39,772 nt of DNA from an uncultured Oscillospiraceae bacterium (lineage in GTDB: Bacteria > Bacillota > Clostridia > Oscillospirales > Oscillospiraceae). The notes beneath the pieces are model-generated. The model did not search any database, was not told where the DNA came from, and saw only the letters and a program-made list of their open reading frames with translations. Shown one piece after another: positions 16,187 to 24,087 of the stretch; position 1 is the first letter of the stretch, and each line of letters starts with the position of its first letter. A program made the translations under genes and the position numbers. The stretch is from assembly GCA_944387285.1 (NCBI GenBank), contig CALXEH010000016.1:1-39772 (forward strand), read 5' to 3'.

Positions 16187-17942
16187 TACGGAATACTATA
16201 TCCACGGCATAAACGGCCCGGTCATAAAGGTACGGGGCGGGCGGAGCCTGCCCAGGATGAGCCTCGTCTACGTCGGCAAACAGCGCCTCTTCGGCGAGGT
16301 CGTGTCCTCCGCCGGCGAGGAGAGCATCGTCCAGATCTATGAGGACTCGGGCGGGCTGGCCGCCGGCGAGCCGGTGTATCCGACGAACGAGCCCATGTCC
16401 GTGCGCCTCGGCCCGGGCATGATCGGCGGCATCTTCGACGGCATCGGCAGGCCGCTGCAGATAATAGAGTCCATGGCCGGCTCCTTCATCGCCAAGGGCA
16501 TCAACATCGAGAGCCTGGACGAGACGAAGAAGTGGGCGGTCGAGGTGCAGGTGAAAGAGGGCGAGGACGTGGTGCCCGGCCAGTTTTTCGCCTCCTGCAA
16601 GGAGAGCGAGATGACGGAGCACCGCTCCATGGTGCCGCCGGGGCTCGTGGGCCGGGCGGTGGACGTGAAGCCCTCGGGCGAGTACACGGTGACGGAGCCC
16701 ATCTTCTATGTCGAGGACGGCAGGGGAGCGAGGACGCCGGTGTGCCTCTCGCAGAAGTGGCCGGTGCGCGAGCCGAGGCCCTTCGCCGAGCGCAGGCCGA
16801 TAGACAGGCCCCTCGTCACGGGCCAGCGGGTCATAGACACGCTCTTCCCCGTGGGCAAGGGCGGCTGCGCCGCCATACCCGGGCCCTTCGGCGCCGGCAA
16901 GACCGTCGTCCAGCACCAGCTCGCCAAGTGGTCGGACGCGGACATCATAGTCTACCTCGGCTGCGGCGAGCGCGGCAATGAGATGACCCAGGTGCTCGAC
17001 GAGTTCCGCGAGCTGAAGGACCCGCGCTCGGGCCGGCCGCTCATGGAGCGCACCATCCTCGTCGCGAACACCTCGAACATGCCCGTCGCGGCCCGCGAGG
17101 CCTCCATCTACACGGGCATGACCATAGCCGAATACTACCGCGACATGGGCTACCACGTCGCGCTCATGGCCGACTCCACCTCCCGCTGGGCCGAGGCCCT
17201 GCGCGAGATATCCGGCCGTCTGGAGGAGATGCCCGCAGAGGAGAGCTTCCCCGCCTACCTGCCCAGCCGCCTCGCCGGCTTCTACGAGAGGGCGGGCTTT
17301 GTCGAGACGCTCTCGGGTACTGAGGGCTCCGTCACCGTCATAGGCGCGGTCTCGCCGCAGGGCGGCGACTTCTCCGAGCCCGTCACCCAGAACACCCAGC
17401 GCTTCGTCAGATGTTTCTGGGCGCTCGACCGCTCCCTGGCCTACGCCCGGCACTTCCCGTCGATAAACTGGAATAACTCCTACACCGAATACTTCAACGA
17501 GCTCATACCCTGGTACTCGGAAAACTTCGGCGAGGACTTCACCGAGCTGCGCGGGCGGATCATGGCCCTGCTCAACGAGGAATCCTCGCTCATGGAGATC
17601 GTCAAGCTCATAGGCTCCGATATCCTGCCCGACGACCAGAAGCTCATAATCGAGACGGCGAAGGTCATACGCGAGGGCTTCCTGCAGCAGAACGCCTTCC
17701 ACGCGACGGACACCTACATGAAGCCGGCGGATCAGATGTCGATGCTGCGCATAATCCTGCGGCTCTACGACGGGGCGCGGGGCCTTGTAGCGGCGAGCAT
17801 TCCGCTGCGGCAGCTCATCGACACGGGCATCTTCACGGTGCTCGAGAGGATGAAGTTCGAGCTGGGCGGCGGCAGGCCGGCCTCCGAGTTCATGGAACTC
17901 GTGGACAAGGCCGTGGCCTCCGTGCGCCGCGCGAACGCATAA
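16176..17942 (+). CDS. ntpA: V/A-type ATPase catalytic subunit A
   Basis: A 588-residue catalytic subunit. Early beta-barrel domain (YYIHGINGPVIKVRGG), a characteristic non-homologous insertion (MVPPGLVGRAVDVKPSGEYT), the Walker A loop GPFGAGKT at residues 236-243, the Walker B region (YHVALMADSTSRWAEALREI) and the C-terminal helical domain. Hydrolysis or synthesis of ATP here drives or uses rotation of D and F. ATG 16176 is chosen by family alignment (MGNNTEYYIHGINGPV) with TGGAGG upstream. Further upstream in-frame codons overlap subunit E and are spurious. Confidence 0.98.
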   Translation: MGNNTEYYIHGINGPVIKVRGGRSLPRMSLVYVGKQRLFGEVVSSAGEESIVQIYEDSGGLAAGEPVYPTNEPMSVRLGPGMIGGIFDGIGRPLQIIESMAGSFIAKGINIESLDETKKWAVEVQVKEGEDVVPGQFFASCKESEMTEHRSMVPPGLVGRAVDVKPSGEYTVTEPIFYVEDGRGARTPVCLSQKWPVREPRPFAERRPIDRPLVTGQRVIDTLFPVGKGGCAAIPGPFGAGKTVVQHQLAKWSDADIIVYLGCGERGNEMTQVLDEFRELKDPRSGRPLMERTILVANTSNMPVAAREASIYTGMTIAEYYRDMGYHVALMADSTSRWAEALREISGRLEEMPAEESFPAYLPSRLAGFYERAGFVETLSGTEGSVTVIGAVSPQGGDFSEPVTQNTQRFVRCFWALDRSLAYARHFPSINWNNSYTEYFNELIPWYSENFGEDFTELRGRIMALLNEESSLMEIVKLIGSDILPDDQKLIIETAKVIREGFLQQNAFHATDTYMKPADQMSMLRIILRLYDGARGLVAASIPLRQLIDTGIFTVLERMKFELGGGRPASEFMELVDKAVASVRRANA

Positions 17943-17954
17943 GGAGGCGCCGGA

Positions 17955-19349
17955 ATGCGTATAGAATACACGGGACTATCCGAAATAAAAGGCTCGCTCG
18001 TGGCGCTCGACGGCGTCAAGGGCGCGGCCTACGACGAGCTGGCGGAGATATACCTGCCCGACGGCAGCCGCCGGCGCGGCAGGGTCATACTCATAGACGG
18101 CGAGCGGGTCGTGCTCGAGAGCTTCGAGGGCACGAGCGGCATCGACATGGAGAGCGCCTGCACGCGCTTTTTGGGCAAGCCCATGACCATCGCCCTCTCG
18201 GGCGAGATACTCGGCCGCGTGTTCGACGGCACGGGCCGGCCCATCGACGGGCTCTCCGAGGTCTACGCCGACGAGAGGCGCGATATAAACGGCGCGGCCA
18301 TAAACCCCGTCTCGCGTGAGTATCCGCGCAGCTTCATCCTGACGGGCATCAGCTCCATAGACGCGACCTGCACGCTCATCCGCGGGCAGAAGCTGCCCAT
18401 CTTCTCCGGCGCGGGCATGAGCCACAACGAGCTCGCCGCCCAGATCGTACGCCAGGCGCGGGTCATAGCCACCGAGGGCGACGACGCGAGGTTCGTCACG
18501 GTCTTCTGCGCCATGGGCATTAAGAACGACACGGCCGACTACTTCCGCAAGGACTTCGCCGAGTCAGGCGCCCTGGGCAGGACCGTCATGTTCCTGAACA
18601 TGGCCTCCGACCCCATCATCGAGCGCGTGCTCACGCCGCGCTGCGCCATGACCGCGGCCGAATACCTGGCCTTCGAGCTGGGCTACCACGTCCTCGTAGT
18701 CATGACGGACATGACCTTCTACTGCGAGGCCCTGCGCGAGTTCTCCAGCTCCAAGGGCGAGATACCCTCGAGGAAGGGCTTCCCGAGCTACATGTACTCC
18801 GACCTCGCCTCCATCTACGAGCGGGCGGGGCTCATCCGGGGCAAGCCGGGCAGCGTGACGCTGGTGCCCATCCTCACCATGCCGGGCGACGACATCTCCC
18901 ACCCCATCCCCGACCTCACGGGCTACATCACGGAGGGGCAGATCGTGCTCTCGCGCGAGCTGGCGCAGAAGGGCATCTACCCGCCGGTGAGCATACTGCC
19001 TAGCCTCTCGAGGCTCATGAAGGACGGCACGGGCGAGGGCTTCACCAGGGCCGACCATCCCGACCTCTCCAACCAGCTGTTCGCCTCCTACTCCGAGGTC
19101 TCGAGCGCGCGCAGCCTCGCCACCGTCATAGGCGAGGATGAGCTCTCCGCAAACGACAAACTCAGCCTCAAGTTCGGCGACGAGCTGGAACGGCGCTTCA
19201 TCACCCAGGGCATGTACGAGGACCGCAGCATACAGGCCACCCTCGACCTGGGCTGGGAACTGCTGTCCATCCTGCCGCGCGACGCGCTCTCCAGGGTCTC
19301 GGACAAGGTGCTGGACGAACACTATGTCCAGCTCTCGCACAAACTCTGA
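17955..19349 (+). CDS. ntpB: V/A-type ATPase non-catalytic subunit B
   Basis: A 464-residue regulatory nucleotide-site subunit. It opens with the beta barrel [20 protein letters not shown] and contains [20 protein letters not shown] in place of a Walker A P-loop, which is the mark of the B rather than the A subunit. The pair [15 protein letters not shown] and [20 protein letters not shown] is strongly conserved. A perfect AAGGAGG precedes ATG 17955, 12 bases after subunit A. Confidence 0.98.
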   Translation: MRIEYTGLSEIKGSLVALDGVKGAAYDELAEIYLPDGSRRRGRVILIDGERVVLESFEGTSGIDMESACTRFLGKPMTIALSGEILGRVFDGTGRPIDGLSEVYADERRDINGAAINPVSREYPRSFILTGISSIDATCTLIRGQKLPIFSGAGMSHNELAAQIVRQARVIATEGDDARFVTVFCAMGIKNDTADYFRKDFAESGALGRTVMFLNMASDPIIERVLTPRCAMTAAEYLAFELGYHVLVVMTDMTFYCEALREFSSSKGEIPSRKGFPSYMYSDLASIYERAGLIRGKPGSVTLVPILTMPGDDISHPIPDLTGYITEGQIVLSRELAQKGIYPPVSILPSLSRLMKDGTGEGFTRADHPDLSNQLFASYSEVSSARSLATVIGEDELSANDKLSLKFGDELERRFITQGMYEDRSIQATLDLGWELLSILPRDALSRVSDKVLDEHYVQLSHKL

Positions 19350-19367
19350 TAAAAGGCGGGTGAGAGC

Positions 19368-19991
19368 ATGGCACAGACCGCGCCCACAAAGGGCAACCTG
19401 AACTCCGCAAAGCGTTCCCGGGCGCTGGCCGAGACCGGCTATGAGCTCATGGACCGCAAGCGCAACATACTCATCCGCGAGATCATGGGCCTCATGGACG
19501 AGGCCGAAAGCCTGCAGGAGCGCATAGACAGCACCTTTTCCGAGGCCTACGCCTCCATGCGCCTGGCGGAAATATCCATGGGCGGCTCGGCCGAGAACGG
19601 CGCTGACGCCGTGCCCATAGACGACAGCTTCGAGCTGCGCTTCCGCAGCGTCATGGGCGTCGAGCTGCCGAAGGTCAGCTCCGGGCCCCAGATCCCTTCC
19701 GGCCCGCCCTACGGCCTCGCGTTCACCAGCTCCGATTTGGACGACGCCTACTTCAAGTTTGCCGAGGTGAAGGAGCTCATCTGCGAGCTGGCCGAGACGG
19801 AAAACTGCATCTACCGCCTGGCCTACGCCATAAAAAAGGCGCAAAAGCGCGCCAACGCCCTGCAGAACATCGTCATCCCCGGCCTGGATTCCGAGATCTC
19901 CCGCATCTCCGACGCGCTCGAGGAAAAGGAGCGCGAGGAATTCGTCAGGCTCAAGGTAGTCAAGGGCCGGGAAGGCCCGGCCGAAGAATAA
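19368..19991 (+). CDS. ntpD: V/A-type ATPase subunit D (central shaft)
   Basis: A 207-residue subunit D, the long coiled-coil axle inside the A3B3 hexamer. Helical N-terminus (LNSAKRSRALAETGYELMDR, KRNILIREI) and C-terminus (LAYAIKKAQKRANALQNIVI), with the family motif RANALQNIVIPGL near residue 165. It follows subunit B by 18 bases with a GGCGGGTGAG site, and the lipoprotein gene begins 21 bases after its stop. Confidence 0.95.
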   Translation: MAQTAPTKGNLNSAKRSRALAETGYELMDRKRNILIREIMGLMDEAESLQERIDSTFSEAYASMRLAEISMGGSAENGADAVPIDDSFELRFRSVMGVELPKVSSGPQIPSGPPYGLAFTSSDLDDAYFKFAEVKELICELAETENCIYRLAYAIKKAQKRANALQNIVIPGLDSEISRISDALEEKEREEFVRLKVVKGREGPAEE

Positions 19992-20012
19992 GTCACACGG
20001 AGGACAAAGAAC

Positions 20013-20819
20013 ATGAAAAAACTGCTCTCACTGACCCTGTGCGCCGCACTCATACTCAGCCTGGCCGCCTGCGGCGGTGCCGGCCCCTCTGACGTCGCGG
20101 CTTCGCTGGCCAAGGCCCAGGAGGCTGCCGCCGGCCTCAGGAGCGTCCAAAGCGACATGGACATGGACATGAGCTACACCATCATCACCCAGGGCGAGGC
20201 CCTGGACGTCACGACGACGATGAGCATGAGCACGCAGTCCATCATGGAGCCCCTGACCGCCTACTCGGTAATAAGCATGGACGTCATGGGCGTCGAGATG
20301 GACGTCTACAGCTACGTCGTCCAGCAGGGCGACAGCTACGCCGCCTACGCCAGCCTCGACGGCGCGGAATGGGTGGCGCAGGAGCTGCCCGAAGAGCAGC
20401 TGGCCCAGCTGGATACCATGCAGGGCGCAAAATTCTACCTGAGCGCCGCGGAGGGCTTCGCCTACGGCGGGCAGGAAGAGCTGGACGGGCAGAAGCTCCA
20501 CCGCTACGACGGCGAGCTGAGCGGCGACATCCTCAGCCAGGCCGTGGAGTATTCCGGCATGGACACGCTGCTTTCCAGCTACGGCGCCAGCGCGGACACG
20601 GTCTTCGAGGGCAGCATGCCCATGAGCATCTGGCTCGACGCCGAGACCTTCGCGCCCGTGCGCTATGAGCTCGACATGAGCCAGGTGGTCTCCGGCTTCC
20701 TGCAGAGCATGTTTGCGGAACAGGGCGCGGAAATGGAGGACGCCTCAGTCCTCGTGAGCATCAGGCTCTCGAATTTCAACAGCATAGACAGCATAGAGGC
20801 CCCGGCGGGCATAGAATAA
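20013..20819 (+). CDS. LolA-like or DUF6612-like lipoprotein, co-transcribed with the ATPase
   Basis: A 268-residue exported lipoprotein: MKKLLSLTLCAALILSLAAC gives a signal peptide and lipobox with Cys20. The mature part is rich in Met, Asp and Ser with strands such as SVQSDMDMDMSYTII and MSIWLDAETFAPVRYELDM, the latter resembling LolA/LppX-like sheets that bind hydrophobic ligands. I do not recognise a specific family with certainty. It lies 21 bases after ntpD with a GGAGG site and before a terminator at 20834, so it is probably the last gene of the ATPase operon. A possible link to the membrane ATPase is inference. Confidence 0.75.
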   Translation: MKKLLSLTLCAALILSLAACGGAGPSDVAASLAKAQEAAAGLRSVQSDMDMDMSYTIITQGEALDVTTTMSMSTQSIMEPLTAYSVISMDVMGVEMDVYSYVVQQGDSYAAYASLDGAEWVAQELPEEQLAQLDTMQGAKFYLSAAEGFAYGGQEELDGQKLHRYDGELSGDILSQAVEYSGMDTLLSSYGASADTVFEGSMPMSIWLDAETFAPVRYELDMSQVVSGFLQSMFAEQGAEMEDASVLVSIRLSNFNSIDSIEAPAGIE

Positions 20820-20833
20820 GGCCCGGGCAAGAG

Positions 20834-20860
20834 GCTCCTGCCCCACGGGGCAGGGGCTTT
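20834..20860 (+). terminator. Terminator closing the ATPase-lipoprotein operon
   Basis: Stem GCTCCTGCCCC / GGGGCAGGGGC (one wobble) with a 2-base centre, followed by TTTCT. The T-tract is short. Confidence 0.7.
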
Positions 20861-20897
20861 CTGCATCATCGGGCCTCCCTGGGAAAGGAGAACGGAT

Positions 20898-21812
20898 ATG
20901 GCAAAACGCAGGCCGGCCAGGAAGGGCCGCGGCGGTATAATAGGAACGGGGCTCTTCGCCCTGGCGCTGCTGCTCATGTACGCGGCGTCCAGCCTGGGCC
21001 TCATCAGCTGGGGCAGTGAGAGCCGGCTCGACCTCGGGGCCGAAGCCCTTCCGGAGCAGGGCCTCTTTGTCGCCTACATAGACGTCGGGCAGGGCGACTG
21101 CGCCTTCCTCGCCTGCGGCGGCGAGACCATGCTCATCGACGCCGGCGTCAGCTCCGCGGGCGAGGCCGTTGCCGAATACCTGGCCGCGCACGGTGTCACC
21201 GAGCTCGACTACGTCGTCTGTACCCACGCGCACGATGACCACTGCGGCGGGCTCGACGAGGTCATCGGGAGCTTCGGCATCGGCACGCTCTTCGCCCCTT
21301 ACACGGAATTCGACAGCTCCGGGGCCTTCACCCGCTTTGAGGACACGGCGGCGGAGCGCGGGCTCTATGTCACCGTACCGCCCCTGGGCTCGGAGTTCAC
21401 GCTCGGCGGCGCTGTATTCGAGTTCGTCGGGCCCGTCTCAGACTGGGGCAGCGACCTGAATGACTCCAGCCTTGTGCTGCGCGTGGACTACGGCGAGACC
21501 TCCTTCCTCTTCACCGGCGACATCTCCTCCGGCGCGCTCGAGGACTGCGCCCTCATAGGCGGCTACGACATCAGCTGCAACGTGCTCAAGCTCGGCCACC
21601 ACGGCAGCTCGAGCTCCACGGACGCGGAACTGCTCTCATTCATACGGCCCGAGCTCGCCATCGCCTGCTGCGGCGAGGGCAACAGCTACGGCCATCCCCA
21701 CGAGGAGGTGGTGTCGCTGCTGCAGGAGCGCGGCATCGAGCTCATGCGCACGGACGTCCTCGGCACCATCGAACTCGTGAGCGACGGCAGCACCATAGCC
21801 ATGGCCGCCTGA
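20898..21812 (+). CDS. ComEC-like metallo-beta-lactamase-fold hydrolase
   Basis: A 304-residue protein with an N-terminal basic segment and membrane anchor (GIIGTGLFALALLLMYAA) and an extracellular MBL domain. Zinc ligands are visible in THAHDDH (His110, His112, Asp114, His115). The family-typical stretch FVAYIDVGQGDCAFLAC is shared with the ComEC/Rec2 C-terminal domain, and NVLKLGHHGSSSS supplies a later histidine pair. It lacks the ComEC membrane channel, so it belongs to the secreted or anchored ComEC-like hydrolases, presumably acting on nucleic acid or a phosphoester. Competence is not implied by context. AAAGGAG precedes ATG 20898. It lies after the ATPase terminator. Confidence 0.88.
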   Translation: MAKRRPARKGRGGIIGTGLFALALLLMYAASSLGLISWGSESRLDLGAEALPEQGLFVAYIDVGQGDCAFLACGGETMLIDAGVSSAGEAVAEYLAAHGVTELDYVVCTHAHDDHCGGLDEVIGSFGIGTLFAPYTEFDSSGAFTRFEDTAAERGLYVTVPPLGSEFTLGGAVFEFVGPVSDWGSDLNDSSLVLRVDYGETSFLFTGDISSGALEDCALIGGYDISCNVLKLGHHGSSSSTDAELLSFIRPELAIACCGEGNSYGHPHEEVVSLLQERGIELMRTDVLGTIELVSDGSTIAMAA

Positions 21813-21836
21813 CCGCCCCCTCACCGCAAAAACAGA

Positions 21837-21905
21837 GCTCGGTCTCGAAGACCGGGCTCAGCTTGCCGAAGAAAGCTTACCTTCTTCGACGAAGGGGAGG
21901 GCGCT
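21837..21905. repeat. Degenerate intergenic palindromes
   Basis: A hairpin GCTCGGTCT/AGACCGGGC (21837-21857) is followed by CTTGCCGAAGAA, then CTTCTTCGACGAAGGGG. The second unit resembles the hairpin at 25459-25491, suggesting a dispersed repeat. No coding potential is seen between 21813 and 22005. Confidence 0.35.
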
Positions 21906-22005
21906 GCGCGAGAAGTATTTTCCCCGAGGTACAGGCCCCCGGGAATAACGGATAGCACTTTATTTGCGGCTGCGGCCGCAAACTCTGTGAGGCTTTTTCT
22001 ATAAA

Positions 22006-22040
22006 CAGAGGCCGCCCCGTTCGGGGCGGCCTCTGCGTTT
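22006..22040. terminator. Terminator shared by convergent genes
   Basis: Perfect stem CAGAGGCCGCCCCG / CGGGGCGGCCTCTG with a 2-base centre, followed on the plus strand by CGTTTTGTT. It lies between the MBL hydrolase (plus) and the XRE regulator (minus). Confidence 0.85.
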
Positions 22041-22049
22041 TGTTATCTC

Positions 22050-22610
22050 TTACTTCAGGTCCAGCAGCAGCTCGGCCTCCTCGGCCAGGGCGCAGATCTG
22101 CCGGTCCAGCATGGCCATGAGGGCGGCGGCACGCTCGCTCAAGCGCTCGTCAGCCTGCCGTTCCCTGAGGCTGCGCAGGCGGTCTATCGTCTTCTGGTTC
22201 AGGCCCAGGGCATTGTAATAGTCGCTCTCCAGCGCGCGCCTGCCGGCCTCGGTGTCCGGGTCGTCAAAGCCCAGCAGAAAGTCCGGCGTCGTGCCGAAAA
22301 ACCTCGCTATGGCGCAGACCGTGGCCGCCGAGGGCGTGGTCGGCGCGCCGCCCTTGGGCTTGAGATACTTCCGTATCGCAGGCCGGGAAACGCCCACCGC
22401 ATCCGCCAGCTCCTGTATGTTCACCGGCTTGCCCTGCTTGTTGTTGCCGTTCATGAGATAGGCCAGGCGCTTTCTGAACACGTCGTTCATCGTGGCCTCG
22501 CCGTCGCCCGGCACGAATACCTCCGCCGCGTCTATAGGCCTCTCACGCCTGGACTTGGCGGGCTTCTCCTTCGCCGGCTTCTCTTTGGGCGCTTTTTTCT
22601 TCTCTTCCAT
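22050..22610 (-). CDS. XRE-family helix-turn-helix regulator
   Basis: About 186 residues. A lysine/proline-rich basic N-terminal tail (EEKKKAPKEKPAKEKPAK) is followed by a cI/Cro-type HTH at about residues 50-110 (NIQELADAVGVSRPAIRKYL), then ARFFGTTPDFLLGF, the motif that commonly ends XRE domains. A helical C-terminal part (LRERQADERLSERAAALMAM) may dimerise. ATG 22610 is chosen because GGAGG lies ten bases upstream; the TTG at 22634 has no site. It is transcribed divergently from the two LCP ligase genes, and an 11-base palindrome near its start site may be its own operator. Confidence 0.88.
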   Translation of the reverse strand: MEEKKKAPKEKPAKEKPAKSRRERPIDAAEVFVPGDGEATMNDVFRKRLAYLMNGNNKQGKPVNIQELADAVGVSRPAIRKYLKPKGGAPTTPSAATVCAIARFFGTTPDFLLGFDDPDTEAGRRALESDYYNALGLNQKTIDRLRSLRERQADERLSERAAALMAMLDRQICALAEEAELLLDLK

Positions 22611-22633
22611 ACCGGTTCCGCCTCCGTTCGGCA

Positions 22634-22644
22634 AAAGTAACTTT
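22634..22644. promoter_or_regulatory. Palindromic operator candidate of the XRE gene
   Basis: AAAGTAACTTT is a self-complementary 5+1+5 palindrome about ten bases downstream of the minus-strand -10 box, in the position expected for autorepression. Confidence 0.4.
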
Positions 22645-22652
22645 AGTTTCTA

Positions 22653-22681
22653 ATTATGGCACCCCGGGCGGCGCCTGTCAA
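22653..22681 (-). promoter_or_regulatory. Promoter of the XRE regulator
   Basis: Minus strand: TTGACA (22676-22681), 17 bases, CATAAT (22653-22658). Confidence 0.75.
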
Positions 22682-22714
22682 TGAGAATATTCTTCGTTTT
22701 TAACAGAATATCGG

Positions 22715-22743
22715 TTTACGCCGCAGGATAAATGTGTTATCAT
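22715..22743 (+). promoter_or_regulatory. Promoter of the LCP gene pair
   Basis: TTTACG (22715-22720), 17 bases, TATCAT (22738-22743), about 75 bases upstream of the first LCP start. Confidence 0.6.
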
Positions 22744-22818
22744 ACCTGAACGTGGAACAAAAGAGCGGGAAGCTCTGTCTAAACGACGCTATTCTTTTTA
22801 CAAAAGAGGGATATATCG

Positions 22819-24051
22819 ATGAAGCTCAACGGAAACAGCCACGACAGGGCGCGCACGAATCCTCCCGCGGAGAGGGAGACGGAGCGCAGGCCCAAGGGCC
22901 GCTCGAAGGCCGGAAAGGCCGCTGCCATAGCGGTCTGCGTGGTTTTGATCTTGGCCTTTGGAGCCGTGGCCTGGTATATCGGCTGGGAAAAGCCGCCCGA
23001 GAGGGAAGGCGGAGGCCTCGTGGACCCGACCTACGAGAGCACCAAGCCCGTCTCGACCCAGTCGCCAGAGGCCTCGGCCGAGCCCAGCGCCGAGCCCACG
23101 CAGGACCCCAACGAAGGCGCGCCCGCCACGCTCAATGAGAACATGTACACCTTCCTCGTCGTCGGCGTGGACCAGGCAGGCGGCAACACCGACACCATGA
23201 TGGTCGGCCGCATAGACACCGAGAACCACACGATCGACGTGGTCTCCCTGCCCCGCGACACGCTGGTGAACGTCAGCTGGTCGGTCAAGAAGATCAACAC
23301 CCTCTACTCGGCCGACATCAACAGCGGCGGCAACGGTATCGACGGGCTGCTGGACGGGCTCAAGGACATCCTCGGCTTCGGCATAGACTGCTACGCCGTC
23401 GTGGACCTCGAGGCCTTCGTCGAGCTGGTGGACGCCATCGGCGGCGTGGACTACAACGTCCCCGTCAACATGAACTACTACGACCCGACGCAGGACCTCT
23501 ATATCAACATCCCCGCGGGCGAGCAGCACCTCACGGGCGAGGAAGCGCTCAAGGTCGTACGCTTCCGCTCCGGCTACGCCTCCGCCGACATCGGCAGGAT
23601 AGGCACGCAGCAGGACTTCCTCAAGTCCGTGGCCAGCCAGATGCTCACGCTGGGCAACATCCCGAACCTGCCCACCTTCATAGACATCTTTGAGGAGTAT
23701 GTGGAGACGAACATGAGCACCGCCAACCTCGCCTATTTTGCGAGGCAGTTCCTCATGTGCAAGAGCGAGAACATCAACTTCCACACCCTGCCCGGCAACT
23801 ACGGCGACAGCATCAAGTATCTGTCCTACGTCTCCATCTATATAGACGAGTGGCTCGAGATGGTCAACAGCTGCCTCAACCCCTATGACGAACCTGTTAC
23901 CGAGGCGAATGTGAATATCCTCACCCACTCCTCGAGCACGGGCTTCTATTCCACCACGGGTTACGTTGCGGGCGGCGTGGATTCGTTCTACGACAACTCC
24001 GCGGCCTTCGGCATAAGCAGTACGGACACCGGCGGGGATACGGCCGGATAA
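22819..24051 (+). CDS. LytR-CpsA-Psr (LCP) family ligase, copy 1
   Basis: A 410-residue type II membrane protein: charged cytoplasmic tail, one membrane helix at about 32-52 (AAAIAVCVVLILAFGAVAWY), a Pro/Ser-rich linker, then the LCP domain from about residue 105. LCP proteins transfer undecaprenyl-linked glycopolymers such as teichoic acid or capsule onto peptidoglycan. Visible LCP motifs: TFLVVGVDQ, NTDTMMVGRID, VVSLPRDTLV, VKKINTLYS and LTGEEALKVVRFR with the conserved arginine pair. It is followed in 36 bases by a close paralogue. ATG 22819 follows the AGAGGG site. The neighbouring XRE gene may control it. Confidence 0.92.
   Translation: MKLNGNSHDRARTNPPAERETERRPKGRSKAGKAAAIAVCVVLILAFGAVAWYIGWEKPPEREGGGLVDPTYESTKPVSTQSPEASAEPSAEPTQDPNEGAPATLNENMYTFLVVGVDQAGGNTDTMMVGRIDTENHTIDVVSLPRDTLVNVSWSVKKINTLYSADINSGGNGIDGLLDGLKDILGFGIDCYAVVDLEAFVELVDAIGGVDYNVPVNMNYYDPTQDLYINIPAGEQHLTGEEALKVVRFRSGYASADIGRIGTQQDFLKSVASQMLTLGNIPNLPTFIDIFEEYVETNMSTANLAYFARQFLMCKSENINFHTLPGNYGDSIKYLSYVSIYIDEWLEMVNSCLNPYDEPVTEANVNILTHSSSTGFYSTTGYVAGGVDSFYDNSAAFGISSTDTGGDTAG
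23599..23672 (+). repeat. LCP paralogue repeat, copy 1
   Basis: This 74-base stretch differs by one base from 24865-24938 in the next gene. It encodes IGTQQDFLKSVASQMLTLGN and the following residues, which are identical in both proteins, and is much more alike than the flanking sequence. Confidence 0.9.
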
Positions 24052-24087
24052 ATAAAGCGGCCGCAGGCCGCATGGGGGTAATGGGGA

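Noticed and set aside
16158..17702. Long minus-strand reading frame opposite the ATPase A subunit
   Set aside because: It is a shadow produced by the GC-rich codon pattern; the plus strand encodes a clear A subunit, and the minus product is a low-complexity protein without motifs.
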